In this document: one piece after another, positions 20,962 through 33,400 of the stretch
How the letters are laid out: every line of letters begins with the position of its first letter
Numbering within the stretch: the stretch's first letter is position 1
Assembly (NCBI RefSeq): GCF_003144245.1
Contig: NW_020289994.1
Coordinates: 124,001 to 188,000 of the forward strand
Reading direction: 5' to 3'
DNA: 64,000 nt
Source of the DNA: Jaminaea rosea
Lineage: Eukaryota > Basidiomycota > Exobasidiomycetes > Microstromatales
Made by a program: the position numbers and the translations under genes
Notes under the pieces: model-generated
Told to the model about the DNA's origin: nothing
Databases searched by the model: none
The model's input: the letters and a program-made list of their open reading frames with translations, nothing else

Positions 20962-23325
20962 TCAAGCTACACTTGCCCCCTCCGCCGCCGTCTCATCTGC
21001 CCTCTCTTCCTCCTTTTCCCCTTCCTCCAAACCCTTAACAGCCCACTCTCGCAACGCCCTCCAAATGCGATCCCTCTTACGCTTCACCTCGCTCAATCTC
21101 CCCCTCACCTCCTCCAGTCGACGCAGGTACTCGTCGCTGTCCGATGCAAGATCGTGAAGGCAGGAGAGGGAGGCCAGGAGGATCTCCCGTTGTGAAGTGG
21201 GAGGGAGGGTGAGCGGAACGTCACTGCCGCCTTGTGATGCGCCTTGCTCGGCGACTGAGGGGTCGGCAGAGGCACGTCCTTCGTCGGTTGGGACAGTGGG
21301 GCCGTGAGGAGGTTGAGCTGCAGTATCGACAGCACCGTCGATCGCGTTGGCTTCACTTGCTGGCTGAGCGGCCAGACCCGCGGGCTTGACGTCCTGCTCA
21401 TCTGTTGCTGCCGTCGTGCTTGGGGCGGCGGTAGTAGGAGGCTCTACCGTCGACGGTGCCCCGGCTTCACCTCCTCGTCCTGGTGTCTGACCATCTTGGG
21501 CCTGACCTTGCGACTCTTCTTCTTTCGTAGCTGCAGGCGCCGCTTCCGCTTCAGGAGCAGCCATCGATGTATCTCCATCCATGCCTTGCTCTGCCGACGG
21601 TTGGGCATCTTCTTGACGAGGCTGGCTTTGCTGCACTGCCGCCTCCTCTCCTTCGCCATCGACGACGATCACCTCTTGCTGCTGCTGGCCTTGTTGCTGC
21701 TGCTGCTGCTGCTGCTGTCCACCCTCTTGCTCGCCCTCGCCACCCTCCTGTCCAGGCGGCTGCACGGGAATGGGCAGTCCCTCCCTGGTAATGAAGAGAT
21801 CCTCCAACTTGTAAAAGGTAGGGTTCAACTCATCCAGCGAGATGTGACCACCAGCTCCAATCATCGGCACGGCTTCCCCGCCGTTAGCCGCAGCCGCTGC
21901 AGCCGCATTCCCACCTCCAGCGCCAGCCGTCCCCACGGTAGAGGGACTGTACTCAGCGCGAGATCGTTGCGGACGTGCACGTTTCTTCTTTCGTCCAGCG
22001 GCCTGATCCTCTTCCCTCGCCCGCTTCTTGGCCTCCCAAGCCTCCTTCGCTGTGCCTGTCCCCCTCTTGACGCCCCACTTGCCCCCATTGTCCTCCTCTA
22101 GTGCTGCCCAGAAACCGCCTACGGCCTTGACCACATCGCCCTCGGCTTCTGCCAGATCGAGCGTCGTCTTTGCGAGGGCACCAATGTGCGGATTGCGGAA
22201 TGTGTGCCGGAGGGTTCGCGATTGGAGGAGCTGCAGCGGTGAGAGGACGGGTTGGAGAAGGGTGGGGGCGAGAGAGGACGAGGAGAGATAAAGGGCGTCG
22301 GACGAGTCGACGTCTTGCGGGTGGTCGGCCTGCTTTGAGGCTGAAGAGGAGCGAAGCGCGGGTGGCTTGGCCGATGAAGCAAGGAGGAGCGGCGAGTCCT
22401 CGCGGGCCTCACGTTTGACTGCTCCTCGCTCTCGCGGAGGAGGGTCGCTCAACAAGCTGCGCACACCAGCCCGTTGCAACGCTGCAATCCTCAATCTGAG
22501 CCGATCGTTTGTCTCCCTATCCCCTCTGCGGGGACGACGCTCCCCCACCTCTCCCTCTTCACCAGCTGCAACGCCCGTCGGCCCTACCTCTTCCTCGCCG
22601 GTCCCCGTCAAGGGTCCCGTAGCGCCCGAAGTCCAAGGAGCGAGGCGGCCATACGCATTCCAGTTGGGTGCATGGCTGGCGATGAGTGGGTCCGAAGGTG
22701 GGATGCAGTTACGAAAGAGAGAGCGATGTGGTTCGACGGGCGGAGCGCGGGAAGAGGAGGGGTCGCATTGGTCGTGGTGCGGGTCGAGGGACGTGAGTGG
22801 GCGTAGTTTGAGTCCGCGATTTCCTGCGGGCGGTAGAGCATTGGGAGATGGCTTCGAGAGGTTGTATCTGCGGGTGCGGTAGCTTGATATGTTAGCGAAG
22901 TGCGTAGCATCCAGACAGAGCTGCAGCTCTGCTCACCTTGAGATGACGGGCCTCCCATCCTTGTCAAACGTCCAAAAGTAGCTCGGCGGCTCATCTCCTT
23001 GACCTGCAGCAAGGATCATCTGCCTCTCCTGCTGACTCTGCTGAAGCTGAGGCATGATCACTCGCCCTGCATCGCTGACACCGCGCTCTTCTGTCTCATC
23101 GTCCTCGCGCCTACGATCGTAGGTGTGCGATGCAGGAGGTGCGGGGACGAGGAAGTCTGGCGGAGCGAGATGACCTGATCGATAGGCGGAACCTGGCGTT
23201 GCGTCACGGAGGCCGAACATATGCGGGCGAGAGGACGACGATGCGTGGTTGGAAGGTGATGCGTGATGTGAGTGGTGGTGGTGGTGGTGGTGATGGTGCA
23301 GTGAGTCTGCCATATTGACGCTCAT
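20962..23325 (-). CDS. unrecognised Gln-rich, probably nuclear protein, 764 aa
   Basis: Two exons, 22937..23325 and 20962..22867, are joined by a 69-nt GTGAGC…CCGCAG intron in frame. I start at 23325 (MSVNMADSL), though the Met four codons later is also possible. Visible: nine His in a row near the start; a compact segment (SYFWTFDKDGRPVISRYNL) across the intron; a basic stretch rich in Lys/Arg near the middle that could be a nuclear signal; a poly-Gln run; and a final coiled-coil-like segment (EYLRRLEEVRGRLSEVKRKRDRIW). I considered an Rxt2-like Rpd3 histone-deacetylase subunit because of the conserved-looking DELNPTFYKLEDLF block and C-terminal helix, but cannot confirm it. It is divergent from GatB, 238 nt apart. 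Confidence 0.7.
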
Positions 23326-23563
23326 CGTTACGAGGGTGGATGTGAGAGGCAAAGCGCTGTCTCGACACGACCGGACGGAGCACCTCAAGTTCGCGCCGAC
23401 CCCCACATCAGAGGTGGCCTCACACGTGGCCCTCGCCGCGATGGGACGGAAGCGCGGACTGGCGTCGAGAGGGCGGCGGACTGAGGCACGCGAGCGAGCC
23501 AGTGGGCCAGAGCCGTGAGCCGTGAGCTTTGGCTTCCTTGGAGCGCTCAGCCAGCATACAGAC

Positions 23564-25366
23564 ATGGTCGTGGCCATAGCGATGGCGATCGCTGGACCAA
23601 GCCAGCAGCGACCCTGCGCGACCCTGCTCAGAGTCAGCTCCGCGGTCCGCATTACAACTTGCCATCATCCTCAGCCACAACTGCGACCGCAGCCACACCG
23701 CCCCTCTTCCTCGTCATCCTGGTCGCTCCCTCCCGACTGGGAATCTTGTATCGGCATTGAGACGCATGCTCAGCTTCTCTCCCCAACAAAGCTCTTCAGC
23801 CCGACTCGCACGTCGTCCTCTCCCTTCACGCCCCCGAACACCCTCATCAACCCCTTCGACCTCTCCCACCCCGGTACCCTGCCCTCTCTCGTACAACCAC
23901 CAACCCTAGCCGCAGCAATCCGAGCAGCCCTCTTCCTCAACTGCCAAGTCCAAGCTGAATCACGCTTCGACCGAAAGCACTACTTCTACACGGACCTACC
24001 TGCCGGCTATCAGATCACCCAAAAATGGGCTCCCTTCGCCAAGGGAGGGTGGATCGACTTGCCTGCCGAAGAGGGTCAGGACGATGTCAGAGTAGAGATC
24101 GAGCAAGTCCAATTGGAGCAAGATACGGCCAAGTCCACCCATTCAACCTCCATTGAAGTCTCCGATGTCTCTCAAGCGCACATAGACCTCAATCGATCCA
24201 ACCTCGGACTGATAGAAATCGTGTCTGGCCCACAACTCCGCAGCGCTACACAAGCAGGCGCGTATGTGCGCAAGCTCCAAGAACTGCTCCGTCGTTGTGT
24301 TGCCAGTGATGGGAACATGGAGACGGGAAGCATGCGATGCGACGTCAACGTCTCTATCCGTCCCCGAGGGAGCAGGGAGTGGGGCACACGTTGCGAGGTA
24401 AAGAACGTCAATGGGGTACGCTTCATCCAGAAGGCGGTGCGTAGCGAGATCAAGCGACAATTCGAGCTACTCCATGCCTCGTCGGACGGTGAGGTGCGTC
24501 AGGAGACGCGAGGTTTCGATGAGCGAACAGGTCAGACCTTCTTCTTGCGATCGAAGGAGGACGCACCTGATTATCGGTACATGCCCGACGCGAACTTGCC
24601 GCCGCTTGTGCTGGGAAGGGGCAAGGTGGAGGAAGTCAGAAAGGGGTTGCCGGAGCATCCTGATGCACAGAAAAGTCGGTTGGTTGGGAAGGGATGGAGA
24701 ATACCAGAGCGTGATGTCGGTGTGCTGATGAGGGTGGGCTTGGAGGGGGCTACGCTGGTGCAAGAGAAGAAGGAGGCGTGGGCATTCGATCGACCTGGAG
24801 TGGCGGTCGAGTATCTCGAGGCTGTCTTGGCGTCGAGCTCCTCAAGCGTCAAGCTGCCACCATCACTGGTCGCAAAGTGGATCGTCCACGAGGTACTCAA
24901 AGCGCTCAACAGCCTGCCAGAGCAAGAAGGGCAGTCACGATCAGCGCCTGCGCCTGCGAGACTGCGCGAGCTTCTCGAGCTGGTGGAGGGTAAGGAGGTG
25001 ACGACGCACAACGCAAGGGCGATTCTGGGCAAGCTGGTCGAGATGGAAAACGACGCAGGGAAGCGAAAGAGCCAGGAGAGCGTGCGAGAGATGGCAGCAG
25101 CGGCTGGCTTCATTTCGCCTGCTTCCGCAGCATTGTCCACCTCTCCTGCTTCCACCACAACCTCCTCATCCCCGGACGACGCCCTTCACGAGCTCTGCAC
25201 GCGCGTCATCGCCTCTCTACCAGACGAAGCCGCCAAAGTACGCGCGGGCAAAGTCAAGGTTGTTCAGCGAATGGTGGGCGAGGTCATGAAGATGAGCAAG
25301 GGGCAGGCGGATGCCAAGAGGGCGAGAGAGGTGCTGTTGGAGATGTGTGAGCAAGCGGGCCAGTGA
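23564..25366 (+). CDS. PET112: mitochondrial Glu-tRNA(Gln) amidotransferase subunit B
   Basis: The frame extends upstream to a GTG; the first ATG at 23564 gives 600 aa with an Arg/Ser/Gln-rich mitochondrial presequence (about 45 residues). GatB signatures are clear: IGIETHAQLLSPTKLFS, DRKHYFYTDLPAGYQITQ, GSMRCDVNVSIRP, EVKNVNGVRFIQKAV and SKEDAPDYRYMPDANLPP. A C-terminal YqeY-like tail (about 150 residues) binds tRNA in relatives. With GatA and GatF/GatC, the enzyme converts Glu-tRNA(Gln) to Gln-tRNA(Gln) for mitochondrial translation. No intron is needed. It is convergent with the succinyl-CoA ligase gene, 119 nt apart. Confidence 0.93.
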   Translation: MVVAIAMAIAGPSQQRPCATLLRVSSAVRITTCHHPQPQLRPQPHRPSSSSSWSLPPDWESCIGIETHAQLLSPTKLFSPTRTSSSPFTPPNTLINPFDLSHPGTLPSLVQPPTLAAAIRAALFLNCQVQAESRFDRKHYFYTDLPAGYQITQKWAPFAKGGWIDLPAEEGQDDVRVEIEQVQLEQDTAKSTHSTSIEVSDVSQAHIDLNRSNLGLIEIVSGPQLRSATQAGAYVRKLQELLRRCVASDGNMETGSMRCDVNVSIRPRGSREWGTRCEVKNVNGVRFIQKAVRSEIKRQFELLHASSDGEVRQETRGFDERTGQTFFLRSKEDAPDYRYMPDANLPPLVLGRGKVEEVRKGLPEHPDAQKSRLVGKGWRIPERDVGVLMRVGLEGATLVQEKKEAWAFDRPGVAVEYLEAVLASSSSSVKLPPSLVAKWIVHEVLKALNSLPEQEGQSRSAPAPARLRELLELVEGKEVTTHNARAILGKLVEMENDAGKRKSQESVREMAAAAGFISPASAALSTSPASTTTSSSPDDALHELCTRVIASLPDEAAKVRAGKVKVVQRMVGEVMKMSKGQADAKRAREVLLEMCEQAGQ

Positions 25367-25485
25367 GAACGTCCAACAACATGTATACCTTCGAGCAATC
25401 AGAGAAGACGCACGCGCCTCGCGATCTGTAACAACAACTCATCCCATTGCTCAGCAGCGCAGCATCTAGTCCCGTGTACAGTACC

Positions 25486-27024
25486 TCACGCCCCCTGCTT
25501 CGCCCTCAGCACAGCCTCTTTTGCCGCCTCATCAAGCCCCTCGTACGGCTTGACATCCACATTCGACTTTGCCAGAATCTCCCTAGCGCGCTCGACGTTA
25601 GTGCCCTGCAACCTGACTACGAGAGGAACCTTCAAGTTGAGCTCAGAGGCCGCAACGACGATTCCCTCTGCGATGAGGTCACACTTGAGGATACCGCCAA
25701 AGATGTTGACAAAGATGGCTCGCACGTCCTTGCTGCCCAGGAGGAGCTCGAAGGCCTTCTTGATCGCAGCGGCGTTGGCTGATCCTCCCACATCCAAGAA
25801 GTTGGCAGGGGAACCGCCGTGCGTAGCAAGCACATCCATCGTCGCCATCGCGAGCCCGGCACCGTTGACGAGGCATCCGATGTTACCGTCGAGCTTGATG
25901 AAGTTCATTCCCACGCGTCCAGCCTCGATCTCATCCGGGTCCTCTTGAGAAGGGTCACGAAGCTTGAAGACGTCCTGCTGACGGAAGTCGGCATTGTCGT
26001 CGAAGCCAAGCTTGGCGTCCATGCAGAGGACGGCGCCGTCCTTTGACTCGGCGAGGGGGTTGATCTCGACTTGGGTCGCGTCCTTTTCACGGAAGAGCCT
26101 GGCGAGGGGGACCGATGAGAATACGACTCTGGGTCAGCGATTATCAACACATAGCTGGGAGCGGGGTCGCCACGCACTGGTAGAGCTTAATGAAGGTGTC
26201 GGCCGCCTGGTCCTCCTGCTTCTCACTGCTGAAGCCCAGCTTCTTTGCTACGTCGAGCGCAGTCTTCTTGTCCAGTCCCTTTTCGAAATCAATCGGCGTA
26301 GTGATAATGGCATCGGGAGTCTCCTTTGCGACCTCTTCGATGTTCATCCCTCCCTGGTTGGAGGCGACGAGCACGGGCAGCTGCGTAGTACGGTCGTTGA
26401 GGAGAGCGACGTAGTACTCGTGTGCAGGGGGGCGAGCCTCGGCCAGCATAACGGCATTGCAGATTCGGCCAGCCTTGCCTGTCTGCTTGGTGATGAGCTT
26501 GGAGCCGAGCATCTTGGAGGCGTAGTCGCGGGCCTCTTCGGCGCTGCGGGCGAGCGAGAGGCGATGGGAGAAGGCGGGTCAGTAGAGAAGCACGCAGTCA
26601 AGGCTGAGTCCTCGGTGCTTGCTGCTCGAGCTTACGTCTTGATCAAGTGGACACCACCTTGCAGCCCCGAGTCAAAGTGTCCCTTTCCACGCCCACCAGC
26701 AAGGACCTGAGCCTTGATGACCATCTCCTTGCCATTGAAGGACTGAGCAGCCTTGAAGGCCTCGTCGGCCGACTTTGCGGGGACAAAGCGGGGGATGGGG
26801 ACGCCGTACTTTTCGAGCTGTTCGGAGGAGCCGGGTAAAAGGAGTCAGATTCGACGGTTCGGGTTATATGCTACCTCGTCATGGGTACCCACAAGACCCA
26901 TGGACAAGTGCTCATGAATGCTCAAGAAGCGCTTCTGCGTCTTTTGAGCAGCGGACCCGCCGCGCAGCATAGCGCCGGCCGTAGCGGCACGGAGGCGAAG
27001 GGTGTTCAGTGGGGTCGAGAGCAT
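25486..27024 (-). CDS. LSC2: succinyl-CoA ligase beta subunit, mitochondrial, 430 aa
   Basis: Four exons: 26893..27024, 26636..26817, 26178..26543 and 25486..26098, with introns of 75, 92 and 79 nt. Intron 1 uses the donor GTGGGT, intron 3 the donor GTGCGT; these choices give the family's SMGLLEKYGVPIP and LYQLFREKDATQVEINP. The protein has a presequence, an ATP-grasp domain with GGRGKGHFDSGLQGG, then the ligase domain with NGAGLAMATMD, GGSPANFLDVGG and VNIFGGILKCD. It catalyses succinyl-CoA to succinate with ATP/GTP formation in the TCA cycle, paired with an alpha subunit encoded elsewhere. Its length is usual. Confidence 0.93.
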
Positions 27025-27463
27025 GGCCAGGAACGAACAAGGCAGGTGTGGAGTGGTGGTGATGATGATGATGGGTTGGAAATGGAGGCTCTGTCTGTCG
27101 CTGCGTGTTGAGAATCTCCTCGTCTGGCTCGCCTCTCTCGCCTCTCTCCGTGGCTGCCCGCCCGCCCGGGTCTCCCGCCCGCGCTGACTGCCACGAGGCG
27201 AAAGAGAGAGAGGGCAAGACACGGACAGCGAGGGCCGACTCCACTCAGGTGCAGCGCCACGGCCAAGACGAGGGCCCCTCGGGAGCATCATCACGTCGCC
27301 ATGGCTTCACGATTCGCGCTCTGCCTGGCCATTTCCAAGATCACATTACGATTCGCCGGTGAAGAGAGCGTGCACAAGCAGAGTAAAGCATTATCGGTAC
27401 GAATCCACACATCCATCCTACGCCCCGCGCCTAGGCCCGCGCCCTACGCCCCGCATGGCGTGT
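27025..27463. other. intergenic, LSC2 promoter side
   Basis: A 439-nt stretch between the LSC2 start and the end of the MDR gene, both minus strand. It should hold the LSC2 promoter and leader. A GTGGTGATGATGATGATGG run lies just upstream of the LSC2 ATG. No gene is seen. Confidence 0.45.
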
Positions 27464-30400
27464 CTACGACACCCTCACAACCACCGCGCCAGGCTGATCG
27501 TCCTCCCCACCCTTGAGTACAGGATCAAAGGCTCGAGAAGCATCAGCGAATGCCAGGATACTCCTCAATCGCGGGCATATGTCTCCTGCCTCTGCTACGG
27601 CCCGTACCGCTTCAAGAGCCTCGCGACAGTCGTCGGACGAGTCGACGCCGATCCATTCATATCCCTGCGCGAGCGAGAAGAGGGAGAGAGGGAATGTAGG
27701 GTCAGCAACAGGCCAGCTGGATGCGGCTCTGCGTGCGCACTCACGATGTTCTTCTTGTCCTTCTTGAAGAAGGTCCGCCTCAAACTTCGCATGCTCGCCT
27801 TGAAGTTTGGGTTACCACTCAGCCCGCCACCCAGACTCTCGTCGCCAAAACACGTCACAAACTGCCCGTTGGTCGCTAGGATCCTCCTCGCCGCATCGTA
27901 CAACCTGCGCCCGCCGACCGTATCCAGCACGAGATCGAAGCTGCTCTCATGTAGCGTGTTCATCGCCCAGAGTGGCTCGCCTACCACGACTTCGTGCGCT
28001 CCATTGGCCTCGCAGAGCGGTACACCGTCGCTCACGGAGGCGGGGCACTGTGCTACGATGACGGGGCCCAGATCGGCACATTCCTGCATCGCGAGCAAGC
28101 CCACGCCATCGTGCGCGTTGAGGATGAGGATACGAGCGCCCTTGGGTAGATTGGCGCAATGGTTGCGCATAACCTGGTGAGCCAGCACGCCCGCGGAAGG
28201 CAAAGCCGAGATCTGCTCCACCGTAAGACAGTCCTCTGGCGCTTTGACCACAAGATCCTGCTGGACGGTCATGAACTCGGCAAGTGCTCCACACTTGCGT
28301 GCAGACTGCAGACCAAAGACTACATCGCCTTTGCGCAAGCGCTTGACCTCCCAGCCCACCTCCATTACGCGGCCAGTGAAGGAGCGCCCAGGTACGAAGC
28401 CATACGCTCCATCGGAGGAGCGCACCTTCTCGCGGAGGAGAAGGCGATCCATCTCATCGATGGCAACGGCGATTACTTGAACCAAGACGTGCGAAGAGCC
28501 AATCTTGCGTGGTGGAGCGGTGTGAGCCGTCAACCCCATCGTGGTCTGGTTGAGCTCGTCGAGGAGATGACCCGGAACACCATCACGATCGAGGGAAGTG
28601 CGCGAGGAGGCCAAGTCGGTCGTAGAGCCATGCGTGATGTCCATGGACCGACGCTTGGACATGGAACGAGAGACGCCGCCCTCCTTCTTGAAGGCGCCAG
28701 AGAGGACAGAGATGGTGGCCATCGTGGAGCGCTGGTACAGCCTGTCGTCTATGGAACTGCTGCCCGCCGCCTTGATTGGGTCTTGCGCCCTGTACCCACT
28801 CTTGGGGACGGAGGGAAGGCTGCTCATGGATGGGGTGGCGGAGAAGGACGACATGCCGGAGGTGAGCGACATGGGTGAGCGTCGGACGGAGGGGGACAGA
28901 CCGCCGCTACCGTGTCCGGCTTCGCTCTGAGAGTACGAGACGGAGCGCAGGCTGTTCGCCCGGGAGAGGCCGCCAGAGTCGCCGTGGCCGTCAAGAGACG
29001 CGGTAGCCCGCAGCCTGTCTTCGTCTGTCACGAGCGAAAGGCGCGAACGGGGAACAGGTGGATGCAACAGCATCTCCGTGGGCGCTCCCATGGGTGCGTT
29101 CCGCATGAAGGCTGGCGACGAGCCGCCCAGCTCATTGCCAGATGTGGCGGAGGGAGGGTTGGTGCTTGTAGCCGCCGCAATATCGTACGGCGTTCCTGCA
29201 GTGGTCCCTCCGGTGAGCGCGTGATCACCATCATAGTACGGGCTCGTGGCACGTGAGATTGGGGACGAAGAGGCCCACTCGTCGATAGCAGCCATGCCGG
29301 CCATCTGTGATCCGCGACGCGAGGGCCCCGTGGATTGGGTACGCACACGGGCGCGGTGCGCGTTGGGCTGAGTCTGATAGTGGCTGGGCGTCCCGCCGTA
29401 AGAGGAAGAGCCGTCCTCAGATGCGGCGTAGTTGCTTGCGCCTGATGCCCCAACACCAGCATACCCGCCTGAGCCGCCGTGTACCGATGAGAAGTTGGTC
29501 GACGACCCGCGCGAAGTCAGACTGCGTGCTGGAGATGGATCACGCTCGTCTGGCGTACCGGCGGATGATCCAGCAGTAGACGGAGGGGGTGAGAGGCTAG
29601 CGAGCGAGGAAGAGTTGACCTCGCTGTTCGCACCACCGCCGAACGTGTGCACGGGCGATCGATTGGCGTAGACGCGCGACGGCACCGCAGAGATGGGGCT
29701 CGGAATGGTGTCCTTTGCCGGTGGCGGTGGAGGAGGGCGGGTAGGCGAGGCAGGGCCTACACGTGCTTGCGCCGGTGCCTGCTGCTGCTGCTGCTGCTGC
29801 TGCTGCGGGGGATGCATCATTGGCACACCGGCAAGAGGGAGAGGAACATCGCTCGTCCTCTTGATGGCAGCGCTTACCCCGCTACCGGCCTTCTTCCCGC
29901 TCTTCTTGCGCTTCATCGACCCACCGCTCCCAGAAGAGGCGAGCGTGGTGACCGTCATACCTGCGGGTAGGCCAAGAGCAGAGGCCGTAGTCGACCCATC
30001 CTCACTCTGTGACTGCACGCTTCTCCTCCGACTGGCCTTGCGCTGAGCCGTGTCGCTGGAACGCTTTGACACACCGCTGGCCGAACGTGCAAGCTCCGGA
30101 CGGGTGAGGTCGAGACCTTCACCCAGTATCGGGTGGGGGACTTCGGCCGTTGGGGTGCGCATGGACGAGCTAGCCGTTGTAGCGGACGAGTGGCTGCGGC
30201 GTAGCTGTTGAGCCGAGTGCGGGTTGTCCAGCGTTGCAGCGGGAGGAGTGGGAGGAATGATGTTCATCCCAAAGGCGGGCTCCGTGGGAACGGTTGCGGA
30301 GAAGGTGGGCTCCGGGTGTTGGACCGCCTGCGGCGTGCTCTCCTCGGCGTTGACGCGAGAGGTCTCGTCGAAGGCGGGAGGCGGGGGAAGAGAAATTGCT

Positions 30401-33400
30401 GGTGCCGGCGCTGCTGCAATCTCATCGTCTTTGGGCGCTACGGCCGGGAATGGCTGCGATGGCGAGGTGAGGGTGGTGCTGACAGCGCTCGCCTCTGACC
30501 CAACGTCGGTCGAGGCAGCTGGTGAAGTCGCTGCCTCGCTGACGGCGGGCAGGGGAGCGAGGGACGCTGGGACAGTCTGGTGGTCCTGCGATGCGGTAGA
30601 TTCGGTCGTGTCGGTCGTCTGCGTCGAAGCTGTGCCGTCCGTAGCTGCCGATGTTGTGCGAGCGTGCGAAGACTGACGCACGGGAGGTCGAGGCGGCTTC
30701 TCGCCATAGTCGAGCACCTCGCGTCCCTTGCCCTTGTCCAGTGACTGTCGTGGGTAAGTCGGGACCACCTGTTCGTGAAGCGCAGCTGCCAGCGGGTACA
30801 CCGGCTCCCCGGCTTCCTTGACGGGCGAGGCGTTCGACGACGAGGTGGAGGGAGGATCCTGTGGTGGCGGCGCGACCGGCGTCGCGGCTGGCGGCGCAGC
30901 CGGCTCAGCACGATCCTTGGCGTCCTCCTTCACCTTTGCGCTCTTTTCACTACCAACGCTGATTGCGCGCGCCCTCTTACCCTCCTTCTTCTTGTTGGCC
31001 TTCTCGGCCTTCTCGGCCTTCTTCTGCGGGCTAGACCCTCCAAAGCTGAACAAAGTGTCTGCAAGAGACTTGCTGGAACGCAACGTCTTGGGCTTGAGGG
31101 CACTCTTTGCCGGCGGAGGCTTGTCGCGCGATCGCTGCTGGTCGCCAAGGTCGATGCTACGCTTTGCAGCCTTGGGTGAAGTTGATGGGCTGGCGGTGCT
31201 CGCGACGGATGCGCTGCTAGGTGCGGGGGCAGGCGTAGGATTCTTGCGGAATGTTGCGAGCGAGGGCAGCGTACTGCGCTCATCCACAGGAGCTGCCTTG
31301 GGCACATCGGCAGCCAACTTGCCGCGACTGATAGCGATGCCGCCCATTTCCACCGGCCGGGCGGCGCGCTGCCTCGGTCGGTCCATGACGCTGAAGCGCT
31401 TCTCTGGTGGGCTACTCGCGGCAGCGGGAGCAGCGGTGGAGAAGAGGTTGGCGTTGACCGTCGAGGGGGAGGAGGGGAGCTCGGCTGGGGCGGAAGGCTT
31501 AGGAGTGGCTGCAGCTGACGTGGTCGGAGGAGACGCAACGCTCTGCTCCACCACCGCATCGCCATCGTTGTCCGCCATGAGAAGTAACGCAGCAAAGCTC
31601 GCAGCGAGCGTACCCGCCGCTTCACTTCGCACAGTCTTGCCATCATCGTCCTTGCCTGCACCTCCAGCTCTGCGTCTGCGCACCTCGTTGACAATCTGCT
31701 GCGCCTCAGCCTGCGCCTGTTGCGTGTCCTCTCGGCTCACACCACCCTGCTGGGCCTTCTCCGCCAAAGCGGCCGTCTTCTCACTACTCGTCGCCCCTTC
31801 GCCGAACTCCATCTTGTCAAATTGCGCCAGCACGTCGCTGAGTGAGCCGCCAAAGAAGTCGTCGCCCACACTCATGCGGCGTAGTCGATCCTGCTCGGCG
31901 AGAGCGAGCTTCTTCAGCTCTTCGTCGTCGCCTGAGCCTGCAGAGCCGCGCTCCGAATCTGAATCCGAGTCGCCCAGCTTGATGCGACGCGACGATGAGC
32001 GACCGCTGATTTTGGAGCCCATGAAGTGGGAGAAAGCAAAGGAATTGCCCAGTGACAGGTCAGAGAGGCGGCGCTGGAGCGAGGGAGCTGCACTGCGACG
32101 TCGCGTGGAGCCAGTCTCTGTAGCAGCATCGCCATCGTCGTCGCTCTGCCTAGCCTTACCCTTGCCCTTCGTCGACTGCGAGCCAGAAGAGGCGCGGCGC
32201 TTGAGCTGCCCAGAAGCCTCGTTGAGCCCATCGAAAGTGACAGCACGCGAGGCAGGGCGCTCCTGTAATTCGCCGTCTTTGCCGCTCTCGTCCTCGTCTG
32301 AGCTACCGTCCCTGACCTCCTCCTCATCACTGTCACTGCCGCTGCTCACGTCTGCCTCGTCCTCTGCGCTGGCATAGGCTGAGCCGCCTGCAGCCTCACC
32401 TGCAGAAGAGGCAGTGCTGGCGCTCAGCGTGCTATCCTCTTTGATAAACGGAGGCTTGGCAAGCGCAGTGTCAAGCGAGGGCCGCGACGGTTCGGTGTCC
32501 TTAGGCGGGACCTTGGGCGATTGCGGCTCCTCCTCCCACTCCTCCTCCTGATCCTCTGCTGCTGGCTCTACAACCGCGCTGGGCGGGACAGTGGCCGAGA
32601 AGACCGGTTGCTGCGTCAAAAGCGGTACAGGAGCGTTCGGCGGACTCGGCGGGAGAGGGGAGTGCTTGACGGGGGGTGTCTTGGGGAGATACGAAGCACG
32701 CGGGCCGTAGCGCATCTCGTTGTGAGCTTGGTGCCCTAGCGAGGAGTTGTCCTCTTCTTCCTCTGCTACGGCGTCCAGCTGGCGATGTCCTTCGTCTTCG
32801 GAAGAGCTGGACGCCTCCGACTCGACGTCCTCGCTGTGCTCCTCTTCGTAAGAAGAGTCTGCGGCGGGAGTGACGGGCTGAGGCTGTAGCTGCTCGGCAG
32901 GGACTGCAGGTGGGGCGGGCGGCTGAGTCTGTGCGTTGAATCGGGCCTGCTCTTGCGACCGTCGCGGAGAGGCAACAAAGTTGACTGGGGTAGATTGCTG
33001 GTACTGGCTCTGCTCGTCGGGCTGAGACTGCGGCTGTGTCTGCGGCTGGGGCGCGCCGATGTAGGAGCCCGGCCTCAGCCCAGCAGGTACTGTATTGCTT
33101 GCTCCCATTGCCTGCTGCGCGTACTGGTGGCTCGTCTGCTCACCCTCCCCAACCACAGCGCTCGCGGCCCTGCTTAACAGATCCCCGCGAACGACGCCTG
33201 GATCGCGCACGACCTGCTCAAACTGTGCATCCTCCTGCAACTCCTTCTGTACCCGGTCGAGGGCGCTTCTGCGGCGCTGCACTGAAGTATCCGTTCCAGG
33301 ATTGCGAGTCCACGCTTTCGAGACGCCGCGATTAGACATGCTCTTCATAAAGTCATTCCAGTCTGACGAGGTGGCAGAGCCTGCCGAGGAGAGCGGTGCA

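Noticed and set aside
20962-23325. Firm assignment as histone-deacetylase subunit Rxt2
   Set aside because: The resemblance is an impression from short blocks; I cannot align it securely without a profile search.
27359-28180. 273-codon plus-strand ORF
   Set aside because: Antisense to the conserved MDR domain and its intron; the minus-strand reading gives clear family motifs.
30818-32377. 519-codon plus-strand ORF, Ser/Leu-rich
   Set aside because: It is the antisense of the low-complexity Ser/Ala/Asp-rich part of the MDR-fusion gene. Its composition mirrors the coding strand and it has no domain.
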